Origin: Pusillimonas sp.
GTDB taxonomy: Bacteria; Pseudomonadota; Gammaproteobacteria; Burkholderiales; Burkholderiaceae_B
Direction: 5' to 3'
NCBI RefSeq assembly: GCF_029263785.1
Contig: NZ_JAJUFE010000001.1
Coordinates: 1-64,000 of the forward strand
Length of the DNA stretch: 64,000 nt
The notes under the pieces are model-generated. The model had not been told where the DNA came from, did not search any database, and was given only the letters and a program-made list of their open reading frames with translations. The translations under genes were made by a program, and so were the position numbers. This document shows, piece after piece, positions 38,256 to 47,697 of this stretch. Every line of letters starts with the position of its first letter. Within the stretch, counting starts at the first letter, position 1.

Positions 38256-38264
38256 ATTCTAGCA
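38256..38264 (-). promoter_or_regulatory. Extended -10 promoter for rpsF operon
   Basis: On the minus strand TGC precedes TAGAAT, an extended -10 match about 90 nt upstream of rpsF. The -35 is weak, which is common with TGn extensions. A strong operon is expected here, so the call is plausible. Confidence 0.45.
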
Positions 38265-38352
38265 TATTTGGCAATGCAAGCACTAGGCGGCAAACGGTTT
38301 TTGCAAGATCCAGCACACCGGCGTCGCGACAGGGCAACGCCAGACCATGCCA

Positions 38353-39159
38353 CTAGCCTTCGACGACCGCATACGCTGAATGGTTGTGGATGGACTCGAA
38401 GTTCTCGGCCTCGACACGGAACGAGCTGACCCCCTCGACGTTCTTGACGGTCATGGCCACGTCACGTACCAGGTCTTCGACAAATTTGGGGTTGTCGTAG
38501 GCCCTCTCGGTGACATATTTTTCGTCGCTGCGCTTAAGCAGACCCCAAAGCTCGCACGAGGCCTGATTTTCGATCCGGGCAATAAACGTGGGCAGATCAA
38601 TTGACACTGGCTGCTGCAGTACGGCACTGACGGTTACATGCGAACGCTGATTATGGGCACCATATTCGGAAATGGCTTTTGAGCAGGGGCACAAGCTTGT
38701 TACCGGCACCACCACAGTAAGTTCGAACCAGGTTTCCTCGTTTTCGCAGGCGCGAGCCTTCCATTGAACCTGATAATCCATCAGGCTTGAGACCCCGGAT
38801 ACCGGTGCCACCTTGTCGATGAAATACGGAAACGCTGCGGTGATATCGCCTTGCTGGGCATTTAACAGCGGCAGCATGGTCTCGGCCATTTCGCAGAACA
38901 ATGCCGGGGTCATGGAACGACGTCGATAATGCTCGAGCTGCGCCACAAACCGTGACATATGGGTGCCCTTCTCTTCGGCGGGCAATGCAACGGTGAGCTC
39001 CCAATCGGCAATCGTGGGCATCGCTTCACCATCGGCTCCCATAACCAGCATGGGATGACGCACGCCGCGCACACCCACTCGTTGAATAGGCAAACGGCGG
39101 GTATCAAAACTGCTCTGAACATCTGGCATAGCCACGGCAGAATCGGAAACTGAATTCAT
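38353..39159 (-). CDS. folE2: GTP cyclohydrolase FolE2 (type IB)
   Basis: 268 aa. The catalytic cysteine is in [19 protein letters not shown], and the C-terminal zinc/substrate residues are in [11 protein letters not shown]. FolE2 opens GTP to dihydroneopterin triphosphate for folate and uses metals other than zinc. It is often zinc-regulated (Zur), but no clear Zur box was seen. It stands alone between rpsF and dxs. Confidence 0.94.
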   Translation of the reverse strand: MNSVSDSAVAMPDVQSSFDTRRLPIQRVGVRGVRHPMLVMGADGEAMPTIADWELTVALPAEEKGTHMSRFVAQLEHYRRRSMTPALFCEMAETMLPLLNAQQGDITAAFPYFIDKVAPVSGVSSLMDYQVQWKARACENEETWFELTVVVPVTSLCPCSKAISEYGAHNQRSHVTVSAVLQQPVSIDLPTFIARIENQASCELWGLLKRSDEKYVTERAYDNPKFVEDLVRDVAMTVKNVEGVSSFRVEAENFESIHNHSAYAVVEG

Positions 39160-39249
39160 AACTGGACCTGGGTAGACCAGGCAAACCGCCCGGCCGAATT
39201 TGAAAACTGTTTATTATGACCCAGTTTAGTCGGGAATGCCCCTAAACCC

Positions 39250-41142
39250 CTAATGGGTATGGGCTTTTAGCCGGATTGCCCCCAGTACGTCGGCAAACCG
39301 CTCGCCAATCGCACGCTCGATCCCTTCGGCATCAAGACCCACCTGCCTGCGCAGCGCTGCCTGATCTCCGTGGTCGATGAACCGATCGGGCAGCCCCAAT
39401 TGCAGCACGGGTTTCTCGACTCCGCGCTGGCTCAGATATTCAAGCACCGCACTGCCCGCCCCGCCCATCACTGCTGCCTCTTCAAGCGTTACGATGGCGT
39501 CGTGGCCCTCGATCAGCCGATCGATCAAGTCGGTGTCCAGCGGCTTGACGAAACGCATGTCTGCCACAGTGGCGCCAAATTTTTCGGCCGCCTCGAGGGC
39601 CGCAGGGACCAGCGTGCCGAATCCCAAAATTGCAATCCGGGATCCCTCGCGTACGATGCGCCCCTTGCCCAAGGGCACGGTATCAAACCCTGCTGCGACC
39701 TCGGCACCGCAACCCGCGCCTCGAGGGTAGCGCACAGCCGCAGGCCCATTGTGCTGATAGCAGGTATTCAAGAGCAGACGCGCCTCGTTTTCGTCGGAAG
39801 GTGCCGCAACCACCACATTCGGTATGCAGCGCAAGAAGGCAATGTCGTAGTTGCCGGCATGTGTCGCGCCGTCGGCCCCCACCAGGCCGGCCCGGTCCAG
39901 TGCAAACGTGACATCGAGGTTTTGCAAGGCGACATCGTGGATTAGCTGATCGTAGGCGCGCTGCAAAAACGTAGAATAAATGGCCACCACCGGCTTGAGG
40001 CCGTCGCAGGCCATGCCGGCCGCAAACGTTACGGCGTGTTGTTCGGCAATACCCACATCGAAATAACGCTGTGGGAATCGCTTATGAAACTCGACCATGC
40101 CGCTACCTTCACGCATTGCGGGAGTAATGCCTATCAGTCGGCTGTCATGGTCGGCCATATCGCACAACCAGCGACCAAACACCTGGGTGAACGTCTGTCG
40201 TGGCGGCGTCGAGGGCTTTTGAATTCCCACCGAAGGGTCGAACTTGCCCGGTCCGTGGTACAGGACCGGGTCCGCCTCGGCCAATTTGTAGCCTTGCCCC
40301 TTGCGAGTAACGACATGCAGGAATTGCAGTCCGCCCAGCGATCGCAGGTTTTCAAGAGTCGGGATGAGCGCATCCAGGTCGTGACCATCAATAGGACCGA
40401 CATAATTGAAACCCAGCTCTTCAAACAAGGTGGCGGGCGATGCAACAAGCCCTTTGGCATGGCCTTCAAAGCGGCGCGCCAGTTCAAGCACCGGCGGCAT
40501 ATGCTGCAAGACAGCGCGCCCCATATTCTTGGCTGCGGCATAGAAGCGTCCCGACAGCAAGCGGGCAAAGTAATGATTGAGCGCACCCACCGGCGGTGAA
40601 ATGGACATGTCGTTGTCATTCAGGACAACCAGCATATTCACGCCCGGCGTAACACCTGCATTGTTCAGCGCCTCGAAAGCCATGCCGGCTGTCATGGCGC
40701 CGTCCCCGATAACAGCGATGTGCTGCCGGTCAATGCCCTTGTTGCGGGCGGCCACCGCCATTCCCAGAGCCGCCGAAATGGAAGTGGAAGAGTGCGCCGT
40801 CCCAAACGCATCGTAGGGAGACTCACTACGCTTGGGAAAGCCCGATATCCCGTCCAGCTGCCGCAAGCGAGCCATGGCTTCACGACGCCCGGTCAGGATC
40901 TTGTGTGGATACGATTGGTGTCCGACGTCCCAAATGATCGGGTCTTCGGGTGTATTGAACACATAGTGCAGTGCAATGGTCAGCTCGACGGTACCCAGAT
41001 TGGACGACAGGTGTCCGCCCGTCCTGGAGACCGACTGCAAAACGAATTCGCGCAGCTGGGTCGCCAATTCCTTCAGGTCATGCTTGTCAAGTGCCCTGAG
41101 ATCAGCGGGGGACTCAATGTGTTCGAGAGAAACGTTAGTCAT
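39250..41142 (-). CDS. dxs: 1-deoxy-D-xylulose-5-phosphate synthase
   Basis: 630 aa thiamine diphosphate enzyme and first step of the MEP isoprenoid pathway. The ThDP motif runs from [18 protein letters not shown] (near residue 150) to LNDNDMSIS; the pyrimidine domain shows the catalytic glutamate in [17 protein letters not shown]. Last gene of xseB-ispA-dxs, 50 nt after ispA. Its product feeds IPP/DMAPP for IspA. Confidence 0.97.
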   Translation of the reverse strand: MTNVSLEHIESPADLRALDKHDLKELATQLREFVLQSVSRTGGHLSSNLGTVELTIALHYVFNTPEDPIIWDVGHQSYPHKILTGRREAMARLRQLDGISGFPKRSESPYDAFGTAHSSTSISAALGMAVAARNKGIDRQHIAVIGDGAMTAGMAFEALNNAGVTPGVNMLVVLNDNDMSISPPVGALNHYFARLLSGRFYAAAKNMGRAVLQHMPPVLELARRFEGHAKGLVASPATLFEELGFNYVGPIDGHDLDALIPTLENLRSLGGLQFLHVVTRKGQGYKLAEADPVLYHGPGKFDPSVGIQKPSTPPRQTFTQVFGRWLCDMADHDSRLIGITPAMREGSGMVEFHKRFPQRYFDVGIAEQHAVTFAAGMACDGLKPVVAIYSTFLQRAYDQLIHDVALQNLDVTFALDRAGLVGADGATHAGNYDIAFLRCIPNVVVAAPSDENEARLLLNTCYQHNGPAAVRYPRGAGCGAEVAAGFDTVPLGKGRIVREGSRIAILGFGTLVPAALEAAEKFGATVADMRFVKPLDTDLIDRLIEGHDAIVTLEEAAVMGGAGSAVLEYLSQRGVEKPVLQLGLPDRFIDHGDQAALRRQVGLDAEGIERAIGERFADVLGAIRLKAHTH

Positions 41143-41192
41143 AAGTATGCGAATATCGGGTGCACGGAGTCCAGTGTTCTGGCCGGCGCCTG

Positions 41193-42104
41193 TTAACGAC
41201 TGCGCCCGACGATGTAGTCGGCAATTTCAGCAAGACGCGTGCCGGCAGGTCCGAGAGGCAGGAGAGCGTTATGAGCCTCCTGACGCAACTCCTGCAGCAA
41301 TTGACGCGACGCATCAAGGCCCAGCAACGACACATAAGTCGGTTTGTTCGCCGCGGCATCCTTTCCCGCGGTTTTGCCCAGGGTTGCTGTGTCGGCCACG
41401 ACATCCAGCACATCATCGGCAATCTGAAACGCCAGACCCACAGCGTCGGCGTAGGCCTCGAGCCCCTGCCGTGCAGGCGAACTGGCACCTGCAACAATTC
41501 CGCCCAACAATATGCTGGCCTCGAGCATGGCACCCGTCTTCATGGCATGCATGGCCTGCAATTGCTCCTGGTCCAACGAGAGTCCGGTGCTGGCGCAATC
41601 GATCGCCTGACCACCCGCCATGCCAAGGCTGCCCGCACAACGTGCCAGCATTTCCACGGCCTGCACCACCAATGCAGGAGCAATGGGCATTTGCGCAAGC
41701 AACTCGAAGGCCAGCGGTTGCAGAGCGTCGCCGGCGAGCATGGCCGTTGCTTCATCAAACTGCACGTGAACGGTCGGACGACCCCGTCGCAAATCATCAT
41801 CGTCCATGCACGGCAAATCGTCATGCACCAGCGAGTATGCGTGGATCAGTTCAACGGCGGCCGCAGCGTGATCCAGCGCGATGTTCTGCGCTGACGCCAA
41901 CGTCTTGCCGGTGGGAGCGCAAGCTTCGCCGGCGGCGTAAACCAGTGCTGCCCGAATCCGTTTTCCACCACCCAGCACGGCATACCGCATGGCTTCGTGC
42001 AGCCGGGCCGGCACGACCGAAGAATCGGGCATGAAACCCTCCAGAACGGTCTCGACATGGCGCACCCGCTCGGCGTACCAAGTAGAAAAATCGGGACAGT
42101 TCAT
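41193..42104 (-). CDS. ispA: Farnesyl diphosphate synthase
   Basis: 303 aa. First aspartate-rich motif [17 protein letters not shown] (near residue 95) and second [10 protein letters not shown] (near residue 235). It builds C15 farnesyl diphosphate. This is the direct substrate of HpnD encoded at 23.4 kb. It begins 2 nt after the xseB stop. Confidence 0.96.
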   Translation of the reverse strand: MNCPDFSTWYAERVRHVETVLEGFMPDSSVVPARLHEAMRYAVLGGGKRIRAALVYAAGEACAPTGKTLASAQNIALDHAAAAVELIHAYSLVHDDLPCMDDDDLRRGRPTVHVQFDEATAMLAGDALQPLAFELLAQMPIAPALVVQAVEMLARCAGSLGMAGGQAIDCASTGLSLDQEQLQAMHAMKTGAMLEASILLGGIVAGASSPARQGLEAYADAVGLAFQIADDVLDVVADTATLGKTAGKDAAANKPTYVSLLGLDASRQLLQELRQEAHNALLPLGPAGTRLAEIADYIVGRSR

Positions 42105-42106
42105 GT

Positions 42107-42406
42107 TTAGCCTTCGCCAGAGGCGTTTACCTCGTCAAACGGCTTGAGAAGGTTATCTTGCAAGACCTTTACCTGCTGCTCGGCGTCGTCAAGAAGCTTC
42201 TGACAGATTCGAGCAAGCTCGACGCCCTTCTGATAGGCGGCAAGCGACTGTTCCAAAGGCAGGGAACCGTTCTCCATTTGTGACACGAGAGCTTCCAGCT
42301 GGGCCAGTGCGCTTTCGAAATCTTGTGGCAAGTCGTTCGCCGCCGCCGAGCCGCCAGAGGGTTCAATGCCCTGCCCGGCGCCTCGCGTCTTGTAGTCGTC
42401 GACCAT
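42107..42406 (-). CDS. xseB: Exodeoxyribonuclease VII small subunit
   Basis: 99 aa with the conserved block FESALAQLEALVSQMENGSL and LEQSLAAYQKGVELARICQ. It joins XseA in exonuclease VII. I chose the ATG at 42406 (MVDDYKTR); an upstream TTG is possible. The partner xseA is not in the window, and linkage to ispA-dxs is common in proteobacteria. Confidence 0.95.
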   Translation of the reverse strand: MVDDYKTRGAGQGIEPSGGSAAANDLPQDFESALAQLEALVSQMENGSLPLEQSLAAYQKGVELARICQKLLDDAEQQVKVLQDNLLKPFDEVNASGEG

Positions 42407-42445
42407 GAGGTGTTCCAAAAATATTGATCCGGCTCACGCCGTCTG

Positions 42446-42470
42446 ATTGAGCATTCAATAGCGAATTGTA
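42446..42470 (-). promoter_or_regulatory. Possible xseB promoter and inverted repeat
   Basis: Minus-strand TACAAT (42465-42470) is a likely -10. A short inverted repeat ATTGA-GCAT-TCAAT (42446-42459) sits where transcription would begin. The -35 is weak. Evidence is motif only. Confidence 0.3.
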
Positions 42471-42580
42471 CGAGATGCGGGCCTTGCGTTCCTTATTCAC
42501 GCCGATTTACTGTGAAACAGAGCCGGCCCGCTAGCTTCTGCCGCCCGCCCCGATAGCCCCCTGACGCCCGCCACGCCTTG

Positions 42581-42608
42581 TTATACAAGGAAAACTCTAC
42601 GGTATAAT
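42581..42608 (+). promoter_or_regulatory. Sigma-70 type promoter for the Rieske oxygenase gene
   Basis: A perfect TATAAT at 42603-42608 lies 16 nt downstream of TTATAC; an alternative TTGTTA has 19-nt spacing. Transcription would start near 42615, giving a leader of about 75 nt. Confidence 0.55.
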
Positions 42609-42622
42609 GAAAAATTCACCTT

Positions 42623-42656
42623 TCGAAACGCTAAATTCGGCGAGTGCCGTTTTTTC
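42623..42656 (+). terminator. Terminator-like hairpin in the Rieske gene leader, possible attenuator
   Basis: CGGC (42638-42641), loop GAGT, GCCG (42646-42649), then six T: a short intrinsic-terminator shape about 25-40 nt after the predicted start site and before the gene. An alternative pairing of CGAA upstream with TTCG (42636-42639) would use the same bases and exclude the terminator stem. The stem is only 4 bp, so strength is doubtful. A short RNA of about 40 nt or an attenuator are the two readings. Confidence 0.45.
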
Positions 42657-42689
42657 TTCGCGGGTTGTCATCGCAGCGGGGGGGAATCC

Positions 42690-43826
42690 ATGACCGACAT
42701 TGGTCGGGAGGTGCATTTTGCACCGGCGCAAACGCAACTACCAGTCAGCAGCTATTTCGATGAAGAGACTTTCGCTCGCGAACAGGCTCTGATCTTCAAC
42801 CGTTCATGCCTTTATACCGGGCACGAAAAGTTCGTTCCCGAACCGGGTGACTGGCGTACGCTGGCCCACGAAAAAAGCGGCCGGGTCCTGGTGCGCAACC
42901 AGAATGGTGTAGAACTGCTTTCGAACGTCTGCAGGCACCGTCAAGCCATAATGCTGGGCTTCGACAAAGCCGGCGGTTCATGCAGCGGCAATCTCGCCAG
43001 TACCGGCGGGAATATCGTCTGCCCCATACATCGCTGGACCTACAGTCTGCAGGGCCAGCTCAAGGGCGCACCGCTGTTTCCAGAAACACCGCCCCTTGAT
43101 CTGCAGCGCTTCGCGCTCAAAAACTGCCACGGCTTGCTGTTCGAGGGGCCCAGGGACCCGGCTGCCGACATGGCGGCCTTGTTTAAACGGCCCGAGTTCG
43201 ATTTTTCGGACTACGTGCTGGATCACATCGAAATCCATCGCTGCAATTACAATTGGAAGACCTTCATCGAGGTCTACCTCGAGGATTACCACGTCGGCCC
43301 ATTTCATCCCGGCCTGGGTCGCTTCGTTACCTGTGACGACCTCACATGGGAGTTCTCCGAATGGTATAGCCTGCAAAAAGTGGGTGTGCATCAGGCCTTG
43401 GCACAGCCCGGCAGCGATGTGTATCGCCAGTGGCATGACCGGCTGCTCGAGTATCGGGGTGGCCAGACACCCGAGTTTGGCGCCATCTGGGTCACGTATT
43501 TCCCCACCCACATGATCGAGCTCTACCCGCACGTGCTGGTGCTATCTACCCTGCACCCGATAAGCCCGCAAGAAACGGTCAATGTGGTCGAGTTTTATTA
43601 CCCCGAAGAAATCGCAGCCTTCGAACCGGAGTTCGTCAAGGCACAACAGGCCGCCTACATGGAAACGGCTGTCGAAGACGATGAAATTGCCGAACGCATG
43701 GATGCGGGCCGCAAGGCGCTCATGATGCGTGGCGCAGACGAATCGGGCCCATACCAGTCGCCAATGGAAGACGGCATGCTGCATTTCCACGCCTGGTATC
43801 GCCGCATGATGTCGATCGAAGGCTGA
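42690..43826 (+). CDS. Rieske-type ring-hydroxylating oxygenase, alpha-subunit-like
   Basis: 378 aa. The N-terminal Rieske domain has C81-R-H83 and C111-P-I-H114. The spacer between the two ligand pairs is 27 residues, against about 15-17 in the usual family, and holds a Gly/Ser-rich insert with an extra Cys. The C-terminal catalytic domain has NWKTFIEVYLEDYHVGPFHPG (residues 188-208): E198 in the electron-bridging position, and iron ligands H201 and H206. Most Rieske oxygenases carry Asp there; Glu is known in carnitine oxygenase CntA. No reductase or ferredoxin gene is adjacent. Substrate unknown. It sits divergent to xseB-ispA-dxs. Confidence 0.9.
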   Translation: MTDIGREVHFAPAQTQLPVSSYFDEETFAREQALIFNRSCLYTGHEKFVPEPGDWRTLAHEKSGRVLVRNQNGVELLSNVCRHRQAIMLGFDKAGGSCSGNLASTGGNIVCPIHRWTYSLQGQLKGAPLFPETPPLDLQRFALKNCHGLLFEGPRDPAADMAALFKRPEFDFSDYVLDHIEIHRCNYNWKTFIEVYLEDYHVGPFHPGLGRFVTCDDLTWEFSEWYSLQKVGVHQALAQPGSDVYRQWHDRLLEYRGGQTPEFGAIWVTYFPTHMIELYPHVLVLSTLHPISPQETVNVVEFYYPEEIAAFEPEFVKAQQAAYMETAVEDDEIAERMDAGRKALMMRGADESGPYQSPMEDGMLHFHAWYRRMMSIEG

Positions 43827-43892
43827 ATCAGGCCACTGCATCGCGCGGCTCGCCAACCCTGCCGCGGCTGCCTTTGTCAGGGCAACCGGCTT

Positions 43893-44774
43893 TTATACGG
43901 CCCTGCCGACGGGGCGGCTCGGGTCGGCACACCATTCGCTCCACGACCCTGGATACAAGGCCGAGCCCTTCAAGCCGGCGAGCTCCATCGCGAACAGATT
44001 GTGGCAAGCTGTAATGCCTGAACCGCACTGATGCACCACCCGCCCGGGCTCTGTCTGCCCCAGCAATTCCACGAACTCCTTGCGCAGCTGCCCTGCTGGC
44101 TTGAAGCGGCCATCGGCTTGAAGATTCAAGGAGTTCGGTCGGTTTACCGCCCCGGGTATATGCCCGGCTACCGGATCAATGGGTTCCACTTCCCCACGGT
44201 AGCGTTCAGGAGAACGTGCATCAATGATGGTAAAGGCGGGCCGTTCGAGGATTGCCATGACTGCGTTGACATCCACCGTTGGCATATGAGGCACTGCCTC
44301 CGGCCCCGCCCGACCACAGAGCGCGGGATCTGATGAAGTCTGCCCGGCGTCTCCCCCTGCAGAAGAGCCGACTTCAACCCGCCCGCCTGCGGCGAGCCAA
44401 GCCTGCCACCCGCCGTCCAGGACAGCAACGTGCTGGTGCCCCATCCAGCGCAGCATCCACCACAGGTGTGCCGCGAAGGCCCCTCCACTTGCGTCATAAG
44501 CCACCACGCCAGTGTCGGGACGCACGCCCATCCGGTGCATCAATGCGGTGAATTCTGCAAGGTCAGGCAGCGGATGGCGTCCGTTTCGCCCCGTCCGCGG
44601 TGCCGACAGCTGCGTTTCGTGATCCAGGAACACTGCTCCGGGAATGTGGCCCTGCTCGTACGCCCGACGCCCGGCCTGATGGTCACTGAGGTCGTGACGT
44701 ACGTCAAAAATCAGCCATTCTTGCTTATCTGCAGCCGTCATGAGCCGAGATGGACTGATAAGCAGTTCTGTCAC
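43893..44774 (-). CDS. sseA: 3-mercaptopyruvate sulfurtransferase (SseA-like)
   Basis: 293 aa with two rhodanese domains. The active-site loop near Cys250 is CGSGITA, which is the mercaptopyruvate type (CGSGVT) rather than the rhodanese CRxGVT loop. FDVRHDLSD and IIDARSPERYRGE mark the domain starts. It moves sulfur from 3-mercaptopyruvate to cyanide or thiols. I chose the GTG at 44774, with GGAGA 6 nt before it; the frame is open further upstream, into the EamA gene. Confidence 0.92.
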   Translation of the reverse strand: MTELLISPSRLMTAADKQEWLIFDVRHDLSDHQAGRRAYEQGHIPGAVFLDHETQLSAPRTGRNGRHPLPDLAEFTALMHRMGVRPDTGVVAYDASGGAFAAHLWWMLRWMGHQHVAVLDGGWQAWLAAGGRVEVGSSAGGDAGQTSSDPALCGRAGPEAVPHMPTVDVNAVMAILERPAFTIIDARSPERYRGEVEPIDPVAGHIPGAVNRPNSLNLQADGRFKPAGQLRKEFVELLGQTEPGRVVHQCGSGITACHNLFAMELAGLKGSALYPGSWSEWCADPSRPVGRAV

Positions 44775-44787
44775 TTGAGTCTCCTGT

Positions 44788-45666
44788 TCATGTAACCCGC
44801 GTCTGACTGAGGCGACGCTTACGACTTTCAATATAGGTTCGCCATGTGGAAAGCAAGCCTGAGGCGATGACCAATGCCATCCCTGCCCAGGCCACGAGAT
44901 CGGGTCGGTCACTCCAGAACACAATTCCGATCATGGCTGCAAAAATGATGGTGGTGTATTGAAGTGCTGCCGTCAACAATGTAGAGCCGTAACCAAAGGC
45001 TCGCGTCATGGCCAGTTGTCCCACCAGACCAGAGACGCCCAGGCCGAACAGACCCAGCCAGGCCGGAACGGATGGCGCATGCCATCCCTGCGATGCAAGG
45101 CCCACCGAGCTTGTCACACAGACACAACTCGAAAATATCAGCACAGTGCGCCATTCCGGCTCGCCAGCTCGCCCCAGCTGACGAACCTGAAGCATGGCAA
45201 TGGCTCCGAAGGCACCCGACCCCAATCCCAGGAGCCCGGCCAGAAAGTGCTCCTGTCCGATACTGGGTCGCAAGACCCCGATAACACCGACAAATCCAAG
45301 CAGCACGGCGAATCCGCGTACCCAGTCGCGCTGCGCTGCACCCGAAACCATCATCCAGCCGGCTATGAAAAGCGGCGAGGTGTAGTTCAGACTGACCGCC
45401 GTAGGTAAAGGCAAATGCGACAAGGCATAAAAGCCCATCCACATGGCAGTGATGCCTGACAGGTTTCGCCAAATATGCAATTTCCAATCAGGGGGACGCA
45501 AGCTGCGCCCGGAGGAGATCGCCCATGCCAGCAAGAGCAAGACGGAAGGCACGCCGCGAAACAGGACGATCTGCGAAAGTGACGCGCCGAAATCGGCCGC
45601 CACCTTGATGCAGGCCCCCATCACGGCGAACATGGCACAGGCAAGCAACATCCACAACGACTGCAT
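44788..45666 (-). CDS. EamA/DMT family exporter
   Basis: 292 aa with ten predicted membrane helices in two five-helix EamA repeats. Both repeats end in a Pro/Gly-rich helix pair (LNYTSPLFIAGWM; LQYTTIIFAAMIG). Family members export metabolites such as amino acids or purines; substrate unknown. It precedes sseA by 13 nt on the same strand, so the two are likely cotranscribed. Confidence 0.9.
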   Translation of the reverse strand: MQSLWMLLACAMFAVMGACIKVAADFGASLSQIVLFRGVPSVLLLLAWAISSGRSLRPPDWKLHIWRNLSGITAMWMGFYALSHLPLPTAVSLNYTSPLFIAGWMMVSGAAQRDWVRGFAVLLGFVGVIGVLRPSIGQEHFLAGLLGLGSGAFGAIAMLQVRQLGRAGEPEWRTVLIFSSCVCVTSSVGLASQGWHAPSVPAWLGLFGLGVSGLVGQLAMTRAFGYGSTLLTAALQYTTIIFAAMIGIVFWSDRPDLVAWAGMALVIASGLLSTWRTYIESRKRRLSQTRVT

Positions 45667-45855
45667 CAAGCACCCGACACCGATTATTCAAAGACGCTAC
45701 TATACTTTCCCAACGATATTTTGGTTTGACCGGCGGCACATCCGGCGCAAAGCCTGGATCGCAGCTGCTCCGGAAAAAAATTAGGCATAGGGCCTATCTC
45801 AATCGCCCCAAACAGCGCATTTAGCCAGAAACACAATATTTTTAGAACACGGGCA

Positions 45856-45886
45856 CTTTAAGCAGCGCGCAATGTCTCCATATAAT
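45856..45886 (+). promoter_or_regulatory. Candidate heat-shock (sigma-32) promoter for htpX
   Basis: CTTTAA (45856-45861), a 14-nt spacer, then CTCCATAT (45876-45883). This matches the sigma-32 consensus CTTGAA and CCCCATnT at 5 of 6 and 6 of 7 informative positions. A sigma-70 TATAAT overlaps it at 45881-45886 without a good -35. HtpX is a heat-shock protease in E. coli, which makes the reading reasonable. Confidence 0.5.
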
Positions 45887-45931
45887 TCGGGACACATTTA
45901 AAACTACAGTTCGCTACACAGGAAATAGTCG

Positions 45932-46819
45932 ATGAAACGCATTTTTCTATTTTTGATGACCAACCTGGCCGTCCTGGTTGTGCTGAGCATCACCTTGAGT
46001 GTGTTTGGGGTGGGAAATTACATCACTGCGCAAGGCATGGATCTGGGACAGTTGCTTGCCTTCTCGGCCATTGTGGGCTTTACAGGCTCAATCATTTCGT
46101 TGCTGCTCAGCAAATGGATGGCCAAACGCAGCACTGGCGCGCGAGTCATCGACCCCAACGCCCCCGCCAACTCACGCGAACGCTGGCTGGTAGACACCGT
46201 GCACCAGTTGGCCGACCGTGCAGGCATCGGTCACCCGGAAGTCGCCATTTACCACGGTGCGCCCAACGCCTTTGCCACGGGTGCCTTCAAGAACAACGCA
46301 CTGGTAGCGGTATCGACGGGCTTGCTGGAATCGATGACCGAAGAAGAAGTTACGGCGGTCCTGGGTCACGAAGTGGCTCACATCGCCAATGGCGACATGG
46401 TGACGCTCACGCTGATCCAGGGCGTTGTAAATACCTTCGTGGTGTTCCTGGCCCGTGTCGTGGGGTATTTCATTGACCGCGCCGTGCTCAAGAACGACAG
46501 GGACGGCGTCGGCATCGGGTACTTTGCGACGGTCATCGTATGCGAAATTATCTTTGGCATACTGGCTTCCATCATCGTGGCCTGGTTCTCTCGCCAGCGC
46601 GAATTCCGCGCCGACGCAGGCTCCGCCAAGCTCCTGGGTGCCCGCGAACCCATGATCCGGGCCTTGGCTCGCCTGGGTGGCATGGAACCGGGCGACCTGC
46701 CCAAAAATTTCGAGGCAGCCGGTATTTCCGGAGGCCGGGCCATCAGCGCCCTGTTCGCCACTCACCCACCCATCGAAGTCCGTATCCAGGCGTTGCAGCA
46801 AAACTCGGTGCGCGTTTAA
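45932..46819 (+). CDS. htpX: Membrane protease HtpX
   Basis: 295 aa M48 metalloprotease. Two N-terminal membrane helices, the zinc motif HEVAH (H146, E147, H150) and further helices, then the third zinc ligand region [14 protein letters not shown]. It degrades misfolded membrane proteins with FtsH. AGGAA lies 8 nt before the ATG. Monocistronic and convergent with the dienelactone hydrolase. Confidence 0.96.
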   Translation: MKRIFLFLMTNLAVLVVLSITLSVFGVGNYITAQGMDLGQLLAFSAIVGFTGSIISLLLSKWMAKRSTGARVIDPNAPANSRERWLVDTVHQLADRAGIGHPEVAIYHGAPNAFATGAFKNNALVAVSTGLLESMTEEEVTAVLGHEVAHIANGDMVTLTLIQGVVNTFVVFLARVVGYFIDRAVLKNDRDGVGIGYFATVIVCEIIFGILASIIVAWFSRQREFRADAGSAKLLGAREPMIRALARLGGMEPGDLPKNFEAAGISGGRAISALFATHPPIEVRIQALQQNSVRV

Positions 46820-46837
46820 ACCCGGAAAAACTTCTGA

Positions 46838-46860
46838 CGTCCGGACCGGAAGGCCGGACG
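46838..46860. terminator. Hairpin between convergent htpX and dienelactone hydrolase gene
   Basis: CGTCCGG (46838-46844) pairs with CCGGACG (46854-46860) in the 64-bp convergent gap. No immediate U run on plus; on minus a short T run follows about 7 nt after the stem. Probable weak or Rho-assisted terminator. Confidence 0.45.
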
Positions 46861-46883
46861 GGGCACCCTGGCATCCATGTCGT

Positions 46884-47669
46884 TCAGAGGCGGGACTTGA
46901 ACCAATCTGTAGCCTTCGCCCACGCGTCGCGCGCGTCGTCCTCGCGGTAACTCGGACGATAATCCGCAAAGAACGCATGTCCGGAATCGGGATAAACAAC
47001 TATCCTTGACGCGCGCGCCGCTTCGTTACCCTTGGCCAGCTCAGCCTCCATGCGCTGCACGTCCTCGAGTGGAATGCTGGAGTCCTGTCCGCCGTAAAGA
47101 CCAAGCACCGGACCCTTGAGCGTGTTGGCGACGTCTACAGGATTACGCTTTTGCAACGGACCATGCCCTGTAGCCAGCTTGCCGTACCAGGCAACTCCTG
47201 CCTTTGCGGCGGGATTGTGCTCCATGTACATCCAGGTGATGCGTCCACCCCAGCAAAAGCCGGTTACACCAAGCCGGGATGCGTCCCCGCCCTGCTGCCC
47301 GGCCCAGTTGGCGCAGGCATCCAGATCCGCCATGACCTGTTCGTCGGAAACCTTCGAAACAATATTGCTGATGACATCGGGTATGTTGTCGAATGCGTTG
47401 GGGTCGCCTTGCCGCTGATAAAGCTCCGCTGACACCGCCAGATATCCCAGATTCGCAAAGCGTCGGCAGACATCTCGGATGTGTTCATGCAAACCGAATA
47501 TTTCCTGGATGACGAGTATGACGGGAATGCGGGACTGTCCCTTTGGCTTGGCATAGTATGCGTCGATGGTTCCGTCGAAGGTCGGCAGCTTGAAGGCAGC
47601 TTCGTCCAATCCGTCGGCAGGTGTATGAATGGCAGTTTCCGTCATGCCGGTTATCGGTGAAAAAGACAT
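46884..47669 (-). CDS. Dienelactone hydrolase family protein
   Basis: 261 aa alpha/beta hydrolase. Catalytic triad candidates: Cys in GFCWGG, Asp in YGGQDSSIP, His in DSGHAFF, the Cys-Asp-His triad of DLH enzymes. True dienelactone hydrolases act in chlorocatechol breakdown, but no chlorocatechol genes are near, so a general carboxymethylenebutenolidase-like role is only a family guess. Start at 47669 (MSFSPITG) with AGGAG upstream. Confidence 0.9.
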   Translation of the reverse strand: MSFSPITGMTETAIHTPADGLDEAAFKLPTFDGTIDAYYAKPKGQSRIPVILVIQEIFGLHEHIRDVCRRFANLGYLAVSAELYQRQGDPNAFDNIPDVISNIVSKVSDEQVMADLDACANWAGQQGGDASRLGVTGFCWGGRITWMYMEHNPAAKAGVAWYGKLATGHGPLQKRNPVDVANTLKGPVLGLYGGQDSSIPLEDVQRMEAELAKGNEAARASRIVVYPDSGHAFFADYRPSYREDDARDAWAKATDWFKSRL

Positions 47670-47697
47670 CTGATTTCTCCTGTCTGTAAACGCGCGC

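Noticed and set aside
46884-47669. Chlorocatechol degradation enzyme
   Set aside because: The fold and triad are right, but no chlorocatechol or maleylacetate genes are near; only the family is called.
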